A stretch of DNA of 64,000 bases from Puccinia triticina (taxonomy: Eukaryota > Basidiomycota > Pucciniomycetes > Pucciniales > Pucciniaceae). The position numbers and the translations under genes were made by a program. The notes beneath the pieces are model-generated. The model was not told the origin of the DNA, did not search any database, and worked only from the letters and a program-made list of their open reading frames with translations. Positions 44,217 through 55,899 of this stretch are shown here, piece after piece; position 1 is the stretch's first letter, and each line of letters begins with the position of its first letter. Location: positions 620,001 through 684,000 of the forward strand of contig NC_070574.1 of the NCBI RefSeq assembly GCF_026914185.1, read 5' to 3'.

Positions 44217-44527
44217 GCAACAAATGCAATATGTGTATTGTACTATAGGCATATACATTGTATTGTATTTATTTCTGAATACAAAATGTATTGGTGTATT
44301 TGTATTGCATTTGTCACCCAATACAATACAATACATTTCAAAAAAAATGTATTGACTGTGCCAATCCACAAAATATTAAATTTGGGGAGGGCAATACATT
44401 ATGCAAAAAATACATTGCATTGTATTGGATAAAATATACAATACAAATACAATGTATATGCTATAAAAAACAATACAATACATGCCATATACAAATACAT
44501 GTATTGTATTTGTTGCACCGTTGTTGG
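44217..44527. mobile_element. hAT-type MITE with AATACAATA interior
   Basis: Inverted ends AACGGTGCAACAAAT...ATTTGTTGCACCGTT, with a near-perfect 8-bp flank (TTAGTACC and TTGGTACC). The interior is low-complexity aatacaata and its complement. No gene. Confidence 0.6.
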
Positions 44528-44556
44528 TACCCAGGCACTGATTTCCATCTCTAACT

Positions 44557-46650
44557 TGAATTTAAGAGCATCATTACTGGAATTTCATGCAAGGTTTGAC
44601 TTGAAGCTATTGCTAACTAAAGTAGCAAGGAGTGGTTTGTCTGTATTGATGTGTCAGCTGTGAGATATGTGAGGGTAGATAGCTAGCTTGTGAGCTGACT
44701 GTTTCTAGATGTAGCAAGGGTTAGCTGAAATTGTAGCTTCTTGCTAATTTAGCTGAGGTTTTGCTCAACCCAGTGAAGTGAAGTTTGATGGAAACTATCT
44801 AGCTGCAAGCTAAAATAGCCACAAGTAAAGATTCTCTAATGTCCAAAACATTGTGTGAGTGCAACCAGCCATTTGGCTGGGGAGGTCCTTACAACCCCAA
44901 AATACCCCACAAGCACTCAAATTCTTTTCACACCTCCTAGACCATTAAAAACCAAGAATTTGTTTTGGCACATGTACACCAGGAAAAGAAAATATTCACT
45001 TGATGGCAAGTGACATGATGCAGCTTTGGTTTCTGCTCCAGAGCTACTCCAGCGCTGCTCCAAGTCTGCTCCACCAGCACTTGTAGAGCTTGCAGGACTG
45101 CACCAGAGCACTCAATGTGGCACAGTCAGCTGATCCTAATTTTTTCCCAGGAACAGCTGATGCTCATCATAAGCTGAGCAGTAGGCATTGACTGAGCCTG
45201 GGCCAAAGCTGAGCATTGGCTGAGCCTGGGCCACAGCTGAGCATTGGATATTCCAAGCCTGAAAAAAATCCAAGTGTCAGCTTGACCAAGAATATTCCAA
45301 ATCTGAGCATCAGCTTAGCCAACAATGGTCCAAAGCTGAGCATCATCTTGTAAAAGGTTTGTGCAGAGCTTAGGATCAGCTGGGACAATACTGTTCCAAA
45401 GATTAACACCAGCTGGGCGAAAATTTTTCAAAAGCTGAGCATTGGCTGAGACAATGCTGGTACAAAGCTGAGCATTGGCTGAGCCAAGGCTGTTCCAAAG
45501 CTGAGTATCAGATTTTTTGAGACTATTCAAAAGATTAATATCCCCTGAGCCAGCAAAAACTGAGGATCTCCTGTGGAAATTCTTAAAGTTGTTAGATGGT
45601 GGGTAGATGGTGGGTAGATGATGGGTAGATGGTGGGTAGATGATGGGTAGATGGTGGGTAGATGGTGGGTAGCCCGCTGGAGCTGGCATGATGTCACTTG
45701 TCATCAAGTGACTATTTTTTTTTCCTGGTGGTACAGGCCTCAAAATTCTACATCAACATAACAGTTGGCAACTATAGGCCTGGAGAATTATTTTATCTTG
45801 GAACAATCATCCCAATGCATGCCCAGATACACTATTGAATAGATTGGTTCCAGAGATAAATGGCATGAGGTATAAATCAAAATTCATTTTTGCATAATTG
45901 TTGGATTATTTCCCAAAATTTCCAGTTTCATTGACTGGGGGCAATCACATATTTTTAATATTGTTTCTGCATGGTGCACCTGAAAGATGTCAGATGAGGT
46001 CCAAGGCCAAATACACCCCTCAAGCCAACATGTTCCAACAGATTGTCTAGGAGTTGGTTTGGAGACAAACAAATTTCATATTCAGAGCTGGAGAGCGTTT
46101 GTGACCCTACCAACCACTGCCCATGATCATTGGCTGCTTTAGAAATAAAGGTTGGTCATCGTAAGAAATTTCTTTGTCCACCTTCTTCAAGAATGTTTTA
46201 TCTGACCTTAAGTTATTATAAATTACATCATCTCCACACCATTATGTTACACTAATCTTCAGCATTCCACAATGAGCCTGATCTTTAGTGTAATATTCTG
46301 CATGTAGTGAAGCTCCGCAATCCACAAGCACAAACTATGCAATAGCAAGTAAAAAATAAGGGTCACATAAAACTCTTCTAATACTACAAGTACCATCCAG
46401 AACTGTAAGTTCAACAATTAGTAGTAAGATAGATAATAATAATAAAGGAAAAGAGAAGAGAAACTGTGAACCCTTTCTCCCCCCTCACCTCCACACTTGT
46501 CTGCTTCTGTTCACACATGAATCTGCACTATGACACTTTTCCGCATAAGTCAACCATCTTTGCCTAACTTCTGTATGCTACACTCCCAGGCTCTGCTTGA
46601 CCTCCCACACCCTCTGTCTATCCTCTGTCATCCATTCACTCACCAGGGCC
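44557..46650. other. non-coding stretch with degenerate tandem repeats
   Basis: No gene is recognised. 44836-44980 is a diverged copy of 5140-5290. At 45160-45500 there are loose tandem units with GCTGAGCATTGGCTGAGCC. At 45595-45675 a 12-bp unit (gtagatggtggg) repeats about six times. Confidence 0.55.
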
Positions 46651-46655
46651 TCCAC

Positions 46656-48505
46656 TGTGAACCTGAGTCTCTATAGTGACAGCAGGACACAAGAAAATGG
46701 GGGGCAATATTTGGATTTCTTTGGATAAAGAAAATACAAATATAAGATAGAGTAGAGATAGTCATTTGGGACCCGGGTACCCCACCGCTTTTTGGCCAAT
46801 TTCAGGTACCTAGTACCGCACCCGGCACCGCCTGGGAGGTAGCACGGGTACCGCTGGAGGGTACCGCGGGTACCACCCGTGATATTTTTTGGTGTGGCAG
46901 CGTCTTGCTGTCCTGCTTGCTCCATCCAGTTTGTTGCCGCCCTTGCGACAAGCTGGAGGGCAAAAAGACCACTGTTCGCCGGGAGGGACTCCTCCCGGCA
47001 AGCACTGGCTCTCCTCTTTGACCGGAGGAATTGATCCATCCGATTGGAGGCATGTACACCTCTTTGACCGGAGGAATGGCTCCGGTCAAAGAGGCAAGGC
47101 CACCCAGCGAGCTGGATATGCGTCCAGCTCGCCGGGTGGCCATCCCTCGCCGACATAATATGTATCCAGCTCGCCGAGATGACTCATCTCTCGCCGAGAT
47201 GGATACACAATGTCCAGCTCGGCTAAGGAGGTCTCACAGCGAGCTGGACACATCCAGCTCCCTTGGAAGATTCCTCTCGGCGAGCTGGATACATATGTAT
47301 CCAGCTCGGCGAGGGGACTCCTCTCCAGCTCATCAGGAGGTTCCTCGGCGGCCGCGAGCTGGATACAATATGTGTATCCAGCTCCCCGGGAGGAGTCCCC
47401 TCGGCGAGCTGGAAATGCCGAGAGGAATCCTCCCAGCTTGCTGGGAGACCTTCGCCGAGCTGGATCTACCGAGTCAAGGCCCTCAATCCCCCGGGGGGTG
47501 GGAGGTACTTGTAGGCGGTACCCGGGTACCGCACCACTCCGGCCAAAAGCCGGTACCTAGTACCGCACCCGGCACCGCTGCGCGGGTGCGAGGCGGGTGC
47601 AAGGGGGTACCCGCCAAGCTGTACTAGGTACCCACCGCGGGTACCGAATGACTATCTCTAAGATAGAGAGAGAAAGAGAGATAGAAACTGAGCAGATTCA
47701 AGATAAGCTGATATTCAAGATTATTCTGGTGGGAATGCACATCCACTGGCAATGCTACCTCTTCAGAAGAGTGCTGCCAAGCTGTGCTAGAGAGTGCTAC
47801 AGCCTCCTCTCACCGAAAGAAACGTGGAGGGATTCTGGATTAGACAAGTGTAATCCAGCCACAATTCTTTAGCTTCCTTCTGGATAGTCAAGTTTCTTTA
47901 AAGGGAAACCTATGTGGTTTGTTTCTTTCAAAAACCACAGAAAAAGAATGATATTGAGCAGGGGCAGCCCTTGGATCAAATAATAAGGCAAAGGCCAGCA
48001 AAGAAGAGCAGATCAAACAGACACAGAGTTGTACCTCTGAGATAAACAAGGTTCAGCAAAAGAGGTTACTTACTGTCAATATCCTAGGCGCCTGTGACGG
48101 TAGGTATACTGGGAGCGTGGTAATCTCTTTGGTGGTGATCCTAGGGTTATCTGGGGTGTGGTTCTGGTGTGCTGGAGTCTGTAGATCCGCCTCAGGCAAG
48201 GGGGATCCTGAATACAAAAATTTTCACAGTTTGCTTATGTAATTTACATATGTACATGTGGTTTGGCGCGCCTGGTAGCGCTGAAACGTCACAACTGCGC
48301 ATGCGCGCTACAACTCAAGAACTCAAGGAAGGAGTAGAGTTACAAAGAATTGGTAAGTTGCAACTAGGGTTAACATTGCATGGGAAACAGAATATGAAGT
48401 CAAAACAAGGATATCTCTTAAGATGAAAAAGATATGAAGTAATTCATATGTAAAAAGTAGAAAAAGGCAGACTTTAGGTCAGCTGAGTTGACTCTGAGGC
48501 TGACA
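46656..48505 (-). mobile_element. Solo LTR (TGTCAGCC family), copy 2, interrupted by hAT element
   Basis: On the minus strand it starts TGTCAGCCTCAGAG and ends GGTTCACA. The target duplication TCCAC is at 46651-46655 and 48506-48510. It aligns along its length with the LTR at 5579-6549 in opposite orientation. Removing the hAT insertion (46753-47660 and one 8-bp copy) leaves about 934 bp. Confidence 0.88.
46753..47660. mobile_element. hAT-type non-autonomous element, GGTACC-rich ends, copy 2
   Basis: Termini TAGAGATAGTC and GACTATCTCTA; perfect 8-bp duplication AGATAGAG at 46745-46752 and 47661-47668. GGTACC-rich ends enclose an interior of about 400 bp made of inverted and direct CCAGCTCGCCG units. 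908 bp, no gene. Confidence 0.9.
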
Positions 48506-48510
48506 TCCAC

Positions 48511-49982
48511 CCTCTGGTGGAGCCCTCTTCAACTGTTATCCATTCCGCACCTTTGATGCACCACAGTCCAGCTCTTGCCCTCCTCTCTGTTCCAACCTCC
48601 CACGGTCCACAATCTGCAAGTTGTCCTGCTCCGTGCGTGCAACTTTCCGTTTTATTTTTTGGTTGTGCTTTCTGAAATCACCCTCAGTGCTTATGTTCCC
48701 AAATGCACAGTGAGCTCAGTCGCATGTGTATTCCTGCCTGCTCTATTGACAGGTTGAAATTCCGCCTACATAAAGCACCACACCTCTGCCCTCTGCCCAT
48801 GGGAAGGGAGGGGCCAATCCAGCACTGGGTTGTTACAGAAGGACATCCCAGGCGGAGGTCAATCTCAAGGTTTGGCTTTAAAGTTAGGTGTGGTTTTTTG
48901 TGTGCATGTGCTTGAAAAAACTTGAATGCAAGTTTTGCCTAAAGTTTAGTGAGAAGTTTGATTTCAAGTGAAGTGGATAACAAAACTGGAAAAATTTCAA
49001 AAGATCCAACAGTTCTGCAAAAGACAATAAATAACCAATTGTAGATTTTCCATCAAGATTGTAAGTTGATATTTCAAAAACTATTATACTCTCCCCAATG
49101 TGACAAAAGCACACCCTGGAGGGTCAGTAAAATCTACTTTACCAAACCTGTAAGTGCCCTTGCACAAAAAGCTACTGGATGGGCTATTTTTGGCCAAATA
49201 AAGCTGCTGGATGGGCTATTTTTGGCCAAATTTTACAAAATAGAAATCAGACAATGCCCAATATAGGCAGCTAGAAATGTGTCAATGGTCACTTAGGAGG
49301 GATTTGTGATTTATTTTTAATTTTAATCTTGTGTTGAGTTTATTCTTTATCATTTCCCTGCCAAACTTTTGATGTCCTCACACCACAGGTCCAACTTTGA
49401 AGTAAGCCTGTCCTTTGGATAGTGAATTGCCTTTGAAAAATGTGGTCAGCCCCCCAACCCACCTGCGAAAGATACTTAGAAGCTAGCCTTGGCTCTTGGC
49501 TACACTGCGGTTATGACATCAATTACAACATCATTTAGTGTTATATTTCTCATACCACTCCTATTTATAATATGTGTGTTTATCCTGTGCTCTCTGGAAG
49601 ATTCTACATAAGTGCAGTTTGGGGCTAAAAGATCCAATTGAAATCACCACCTGGAAGAGTTGGATAACATCTCTTCAAGATCCTGACTTGATTTCCTGAG
49701 GAACGACATAGACCCTGCTATCAATCTGGAGTCAATTCAACACTCAGTGGATATAAAAATTTGTTTGGCTTGTTTGTCTCCACATTACATAATCACAAGC
49801 TTGAACATCCAGGAGGAAAGCAGAAGGTAAGAACTTGGCCTGGGTTGTGAGATTCCACATTGGAAGGGAATGCATTTTTCATGACCAAATTTTGGGAAAT
49901 CTAAAAATGTATTTTTCTGCTTTTCTGTACATGCAATCACACTCAGGTAGGGAGCTGAGCTCAATTTTTATCTCTAGTCCAA
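48511..49982. other. non-coding, old dispersed repeat
   Basis: No gene is recognised. 49110-49410 aligns with the two sides of the solo LTR at 5579-6549 and represents its empty site. The block tggatgggctatttttggcc is tandemly doubled at 49180-49230. Confidence 0.55.
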
Positions 49983-49990
49983 AAAAGAAA

Positions 49991-51930
49991 GGGAGTTGAA
50001 AAATCGACTCCCATAAATTAATTTATCGACTCCCAAAACGTGTTTACATCGCGGGGACCGTCTCACGACGTCCACCCCGGGTCCGCGGGGCCAAATTTTG
50101 ACGCGCGCGGATTTTGGGAGTTGGAAAATTAATTCCGCTACCCAGAATGGGAGTCGGAATTTTAATTTCACAAAAAATGCCCAAAAATAAAGAAACATTT
50201 ATACCTCCTCACTGGGGCGCCCAAAGCCCCCCAAAATTTTACAGCAGTCAGAAAGTGATCTTAACAGAACATTGTGAGCTGCATGGCAGTAGAAAACCCC
50301 AGGAAATGGGTGTGCTACTGTGGCTCTAATTTTGGGGATTTCCTACTAAGGAAATCCGCCAAAGCATTAGCTATGGTCCCCAAAAGCCCCCCAAAATTTT
50401 ACAGTGGGCAGAAATACCGCTGGAAAGCACCTTGTGAGCTTCTTGGCAGTATCACACCCCAGGCAAGTCACATGCAACTGGGGGCCTAATTTGGCGGATT
50501 TCCTACTAAGGATATCTGCCAGAACCAGCTACTGTGCTGCAAAGTGCACCAAATTTTTGATCATCAAGTTAAATAATCTGTACTAAAACATTTAGCTGCA
50601 AGGCAGTAGCCCACCAACAGAAATAATTTTGAGTCAGCTGGGGCTTTTGGTCATATCTACAACTAATTGCCTCCGCCATAGTTATTAGTCCCTCCGCCAC
50701 AGTTATTGGTCCCTATGCCACAGTAATTTGTCCCTCTGCCACAGTTAGTAGTCCCTCCGCCAAATTGAATAGTGCCTCTGACACAGTTATTAGTCCCTCT
50801 GCCACAGTTATTAGTCCCCCCGCCACATTTATTGGTCCCTCCACCAGCTATTAGTCCCTCTGCCTATTAAATGTGGCAGAGGGACTAATATCTGTGGCAG
50901 ACACACTATTAACTGTGGTTGAGGGACTAATAACTGTGGCGGAGGGACTAATAACTGTGGCGGAGGGACTAATAACTGCGGCGGGGGACTATTAAATTTG
51001 GTGGAGAGACTACTAACTGTGGCATAGGGACAAATTACTGTGGCAGAGGGACCAATAACTGTGGCGGAGGGACCAATAACTATGGCGGAGGCAATTAGTT
51101 GTAGATATGACCAAAAGCCCCAGCTGACTCAAAATTATTTCTGTTGGTGGGCTACTGCCTTGCAGCTAAATGTTTTAGTACAGATTATTTAACTTGATGA
51201 TCAAAAATTTGGTGCACTTTGCAGCACAGTAGCTGGTTCTGGCAGATATCCTTAGTAGGAAATCCGCCAAATTAGGCCCCCAGTTGCATGTGACTTGCCT
51301 GGGGTGTGATACTGCCAAGAAGCTCACAAGGTGCTTTCCAGCGGTATTTCTGCCCACTGTAAAATTTTGGGGGGCTTTTGGGGACCATAGCTAATGCTTT
51401 GGCGGATTTCCTTAGTAGGAAATCCCCAAAATTAGAGCCACAGTAGCACACCCATTTCCTGGGGTTTTCTACTGCCATGCAGCTCACCATGTGCTCTTAA
51501 GAGCACTTTCTGACTGCTGTAAAATTTTGGGGGGCTTTGGGGCACCATAGCTAATGCTTTGGCGGAATTCCTTAGTAGGAAATCACCAAAATTAGAGCCA
51601 CAATAGCACACCCATTTACTGGGGAGTGCTACTGCTGTGAAGCTCACCATGTGCTCTTAAGAGCACTTTCTGACTGCGGTAAAATTTTGGGGGGCTTTGG
51701 GCGCCCCAGTGAGGAGGTATAAATTTTTCTTTATTTTTGGGCATTTTTTGTGAAATTAAAATTCCAACTCCCATTCTGGGTAGCGGAATTAATTCTCCGA
51801 CTCCCAAAATCCGCGCGCGTCAAAATTTGGTCCCGCAGACCCGGGGTGGACGTTGTGAGACGGTCCCCGCAACGTAAACACATTTTGGGAGTCGATAAAT
51901 TAATTTGTGGGAGTCGATTTTTCAACTCCC
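49991..51930. mobile_element. Long inverted-repeat (foldback) element, copy 2
   Basis: It starts GGGAGTTGAAAAATCGACTC and ends with the complement. The 8-bp direct repeat AAAAGAAA is at 49983-49990 and 51931-51938. The two arms of about 900 bp are almost perfectly complementary: the 60-residue translations of 50404-50586 (plus) and 51175-51357 (minus) are identical. The arms contain modules with GGATTTCCTACTAAGGAAAT. The centre (about 50655-51110) is a self-complementary array of ccgccacagttattagtccct-type units. End sequence and modules are related to the element at 28030-29714. No gene. Confidence 0.88.
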
Positions 51931-51938
51931 AAAAGAAA

Positions 51939-52447
51939 TGTGGTGTTTCCTACATTTTCAGGGTACATTATTTGACCCCTATTTTTCCTGTTTTTTTTTC
52001 TGTTTTTTTTTTCTGTTTTTTTTTTCTGTTTTTTTTTTCTGTTTTTTTTCTGTTTTTTTTTTCTGTTTTTTTTCTGTTTTTTTTCTGTTTTTTTTCTGTT
52101 TTTTTTCTGTTTTTTTTCTGTTTTTTTTCTGTGTTTTTTCTGTGTTTTTTCTGTGTTTTTTCTGTGTTTTTTCTGTGTTTATTCTGATAGTTTATTTTCC
52201 TCTAGTTTTTGCCATATTTTATTGTTATGGCCTACTATTTTTATGCACTTCCCTCATTTTTCATTTCTTGTGTCAATTTTGGTTTTTTTATCAGTTTTGG
52301 ATATGCCTCTTTTTACTTTTTTTTATCTATGTTTCCCTCTTTTTCAATCAGTTCTGTATGGTCTGGATTCAATTTTGCCCTTTTTCCTTCTTTTCTTTCT
52401 TTTCTTTCTTGTTTTCTTTCCTTCTTTTTTGTGAGGTGATGGGCAGG
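51939..52447. repeat. CTG-T(8) microsatellite and T-rich tract
   Basis: From about 51988 to 52185 the plus strand repeats C-T-G followed by seven to nine T, later with GTGTTTTTT variants. The rest is T-rich. Long ORFs here (Phe-rich) are artefacts of the repeat. Confidence 0.85.
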
Positions 52448-53254
52448 TTAATCACTGCCTGGAGATAGAAGGATGGCTGGACTTGCAGGAGAGTCCAGAG
52501 GGCTTTTTGGAAGGAGAAAGCTTTTCTTTTCCAGCCATTCGGCCCAGTCAAGCCAATCATCATACTGTTGCGGCGGTACAGGAGCTGGCACTCTGCAGAA
52601 TTGGCACTTGAATGCAGTGTATGAGAGCGGATGCGACGTGCGGCAACTCACGCATATGATCCTGGCGTAGCGGCGGCCGGACGCTCTACAGTGCCTTTGG
52701 TGACACTGGCCTTCTTTTACCTCGAGCAAAGGTGAGCGGACACGACAGTTTTTGGAGTGCCAGTATTCAGGATCGGATTCCCACTTTCCATACTTGGTTG
52801 GCGACGTGAAGCTTGCAGAGGTATCACCGAGTTCGCTACCGATCAGTTCGTGAGGGGGAGTTCCCGGTCGCCAATCTGCGACCGTTTGCGCCGCTGATAC
52901 GAGCTTCGTCGACTCCCCTGCTCGCCACGCATCTAATGTCAGTGGTACTTCATTTTCCGTCATGGTAGGCACTACATCCACGGGCGCACAGTCCGGGCCT
53001 TCGTCCAAACAAACACCTGAGTGTATGCGTATGCGTTTTGTCGAGGCGCGGCACCTCGGCCCCTGGCATTCGTGATACATGGTCGTAGGAGCACCAATGG
53101 GCATGCCACAGCCGCAATGTCCACGTTCAACTTTCAAGAGAACCTGCGCATTACGGGTGCAAAGTGCCGTGTGTGGAACGTCCTCCATCACAGCTCTAAC
53201 CGCAGCTAGTGACAGACCGAGGACCGATATAAATGTCGAGACGGCGAAACGCAT
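52448..53254 (-). CDS. Secreted cysteine-rich protein, effector candidate
   Basis: A single-exon frame. I prefer the ATG at 53254 (MRFAVSTFISVLGLSLAAVRA), which gives a clear signal peptide with cleavage likely after ARA-type residues near position 21; an in-frame ATG lies four codons upstream. The mature part of about 247 residues has 14 cysteines. Two halves look like a duplicated Cys module: LLKVERGHCGCG in the first and LLEVKEGQCHQRHC in the second, about 125 residues apart. The second half ends with two CX2C pairs (IICVSC...FKCQFC), which could bind zinc. The tail is Trp/Asp-rich (DDWLDWAEWLEKK), then Pro/Ser. No family is recognised. Rust fungi secrete many such proteins in infection; calling it an effector is inference from signal peptide, cysteines and repeat-rich setting. 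Confidence 0.6.
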   Translation of the reverse strand: MRFAVSTFISVLGLSLAAVRAVMEDVPHTALCTRNAQVLLKVERGHCGCGMPIGAPTTMYHECQGPRCRASTKRIRIHSGVCLDEGPDCAPVDVVPTMTENEVPLTLDAWRAGESTKLVSAAQTVADWRPGTPPHELIGSELGDTSASFTSPTKYGKWESDPEYWHSKNCRVRSPLLEVKEGQCHQRHCRASGRRYARIICVSCRTSHPLSYTAFKCQFCRVPAPVPPQQYDDWLDWAEWLEKKSFLLPKSPLDSPASPAILLSPGSD

Positions 53255-53296
53255 GACTGTGCACAACTAACTACTCGGGAATTTCAGGTGTTTTCT

Positions 53297-53396
53297 TTGT
53301 GGTAGGGTTTGAACTCTTGAGCTTATGTCTAGCTGGAGGAAAGCTGCCTAAAACGTCTTGTTAACCAACTAAGCTACTGTGCCGGGTGTGCAACAG
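53297..53396 (-). other. tRNA-like segment upstream of the secreted-protein gene
   Basis: On the minus strand it has an A-box-like TAGCTTAGTTGGTTAAC and a B-box-like AGTTCAAACCC about 60 bp apart. The T stem does not pair, so it is not a working tRNA. It may be the head of a tRNA-derived SINE or an old tRNA relic. It lies just upstream of the secreted-protein ATG in the same orientation. Confidence 0.4.
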
Positions 53397-54687
53397 GGAA
53401 GAACTCTATACTTATACTGAAAAAAAAAACCGCAAGTCTCCTGTGCTGTCCAAGGGATTTGGGTAACCCATGGAACTACTATGCCTTCCCACCGGATACC
53501 GTTCAAATTGACACGGTTTGAGTTTATCAGAGTGAAATCAGTGGCTTTGGATCAGAATGGAGCACAGGGAAATCTCATAAAAGCTTTGCCACATCCAAAG
53601 TGCCGCAGGGAAACCGCCTCAAGTACCCTGCAATACTACGAAGGCAATGGCATTGGGAGGTGAAGTAGGTACTTTTGGCCCAGCCTCCCCAGATTAAAAA
53701 AGTGTGTTATTAATAATTTATGAATGGAGGTCTAACATTTATTGACTTTGGGCCCATGCCAATGGGCTAATTCCCATGTTGAAGATCTGAGCGCGCTAGT
53801 ACATACATGAAGCCGAGCCCTTTCCGCGCGGAGTGGTCCCAATATTGCCAATTTGCGCCGACCGGGCCTGCGGGACGGCATCCCAGGCCCCTGCTCCCAA
53901 TCAGAGGGGGGCTTGACTTAAGCTGGCGGCTTGAACCCTCTTGAGCCCAAGTTCCAGCTAATCATGAATTCCATCACTATTGACGGCATCAACTAACTTA
54001 ACTAAGTCCCTCCCGAGGGAGGCCGAAGCCTCCCTCTGGGAGGGACTTATGCCTTACAGGTGATTTTGGCCTGAGAGTTATGCCCCAAATCCTTGCCTTT
54101 TTGTGCTAAGGTCCCTGTACAGTGGTGTGTTTTTGTGATCACCCCGTACATTTTCACTAAGACTCATCAGAAGCATGGCTATCTCCAGCCACCTTCTGGT
54201 GTATTTTTCTCCTTGCCAAACTTGAGATACAGGGGATGTAAACACAAGAAAACTTGTCCTGGCTAGAACAGATGATTGATCACTGTTTTTTGAACTGGCT
54301 CCCTTGGGATTTGGAGTGAATGGCCGAAAATGCATGTTCCCACACGCATCCTGCAGCTTTGTGACATTCTCAGATCTGTCAGAGCAGTGAGTCCCAGATA
54401 CCTGTCATTTTTTTTCCTTGAGGCAAGTGTATGGATTTGCACTAAAAATGCTGTTTTAACAGTCTCCGGGTTGGCTTTTGCCATCCACCATCTTTGATAG
54501 ATCATTGTGAGTGAGGCAGGAAGACTCATGATGATATTGATGCATCAAAAATTAGACAAGATGTTGATATTTCATCTGATCCAAAAACATTGTTGGGATC
54601 CTCGGAGGTGAAGGAGCTATGGGAACATTTGTCAAAATCAGCGTTTTTGGCCTTTGCTCTCAGTCCTAAATCACCGATACCGCATAA
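53397..54687. other. non-coding spacer with one hairpin element
   Basis: No gene is recognised. A hairpin element is at 53996-54050. ORFs at 54078-54335 and 54526-54789 show nothing recognisable. Confidence 0.45.
53996..54050. repeat. short hairpin element, copy 6
   Basis: Outer stem CTTAACTAAGTCCCTCCC with GGGAGGGACTTA; inner palindrome GGAGGCCGAAGCCTCC. The cleanest copy of the family. Confidence 0.75.
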
Positions 54688-55548
54688 GAGCATCTCCACC
54701 GCGGGCCCTAGTTTGGGGTCGCGAAAATTCAATCTTTGGGACTGCGCAGCAGGTTTTACCGCCCCAAACTGCTGCGGCATACACCGCAAGCCTCCAAAGG
54801 GAGTCTCTAAAAATCACTGACACACCACCGATGTACATGTATTCCATGACGGGCACAAACCGGTCATCCAAAAGGAATGCACTTTGTGCGATGACCATCC
54901 GAGGTGGATACATAAATAACACTCCTTGATGGCCGTCACTAACCGGTCATTCAGAACATTTGCATGTTTTTTGATGACCGCCTCGTTTGATGGCCTTCCA
55001 TGGCGGTCATCGAGAAATCATGAAGTGGACTCACCTCAATGACCGGTACAAACCGGTCATTGAGGATTGATTGGTGTGTGTGTGGCTGACAACCGGTCGG
55101 TTGCTGCTGCAATGGCCGGTTCGTTCTGGACATCGAGAGGAGTAATAACTCCCCTCGATGGCCGGAACGGAGCAGTCATTGAGAGGATAATAACTCTCCT
55201 CAACGGCTGGTTTGTTCCGGTCATCAATAGGAGCAATAAATATCCTCGATGGCCGGTTTGTTCCGGTCATCAAGATGAGTAATAATTCTCCTTGATGGCC
55301 GGTTCTTTCCGGTCACCGAGAGGAGCAATACATCTCCTTGATGGCCGGTTGGTTCCGTTCATTGAGATGAGTACATATTGTAAAATTGGTTCCGTTCATC
55401 GAGGAGGTGACCAATGGAGTTTCACAATGTTGTTGTTATGTGACAGTGTCTTTTGGGTCGTTGGAGAGAGTCTCTAGGAGTCCCTACATGTACGGACTTG
55501 GGCATGAAATTTGGGGACACCTGTAAAATTTTGACGCTAATAGCGCCC

Positions 55549-55899
55549 TGTGAAGCCCCCGCGCATCGCGGGGTTTCACAATGAGATGTCACAACATCCA
55601 GGCAATATCAAACCGTGCCTCCTTCCACATCCTAGCCGGCAGAGATCCCTGCTCCCACATCTCTCCCGGCTAGGTAAGCGAGCACCTTTCACTTCTCCTC
55701 ATTGTTTCCCTTTTCCTTCTCCTTCCTCCCTTCCCATCTATCATGTACTGAGAGATCCCTGCTCCCACATCTCTCGCGGCTAGATCAAAAACCCTTGCAA
55801 TTCAGCCCCGTGAACTAGATTTTGCCTCAACAGGCACTTGTGCTCCCCTTCGTGCCCATATCACTCAATTAAGTGAAGGACTCTCTCCGAGTCCTTACA
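55549..55899 (+). repeat. 5' LTR of the gag-only element
   Basis: TGTGAAGCCCCCGCG...CCTTACA. It starts with a small palindrome (CCCCGCGCATCGCGGGG). Confidence 0.9.

Noticed and set aside
43190..44556. A third complete GGTACC-rich MITE
   Set aside because: A right-hand TIR-like CCATCTCTA is visible, but no matching left end or 8-bp duplication was found.
45315..45743. 142-codon minus ORF with PPSTHHLP repeats
   Set aside because: Translation of the 12-bp tandem repeat and flanking degenerate repeats; no gene features.
51988..52468. Phe/Cys-rich ORFs of 145-187 codons across the T-rich tract
   Set aside because: They are translations of the CTG-T(n) microsatellite; no start context, domain or composition of a real protein.
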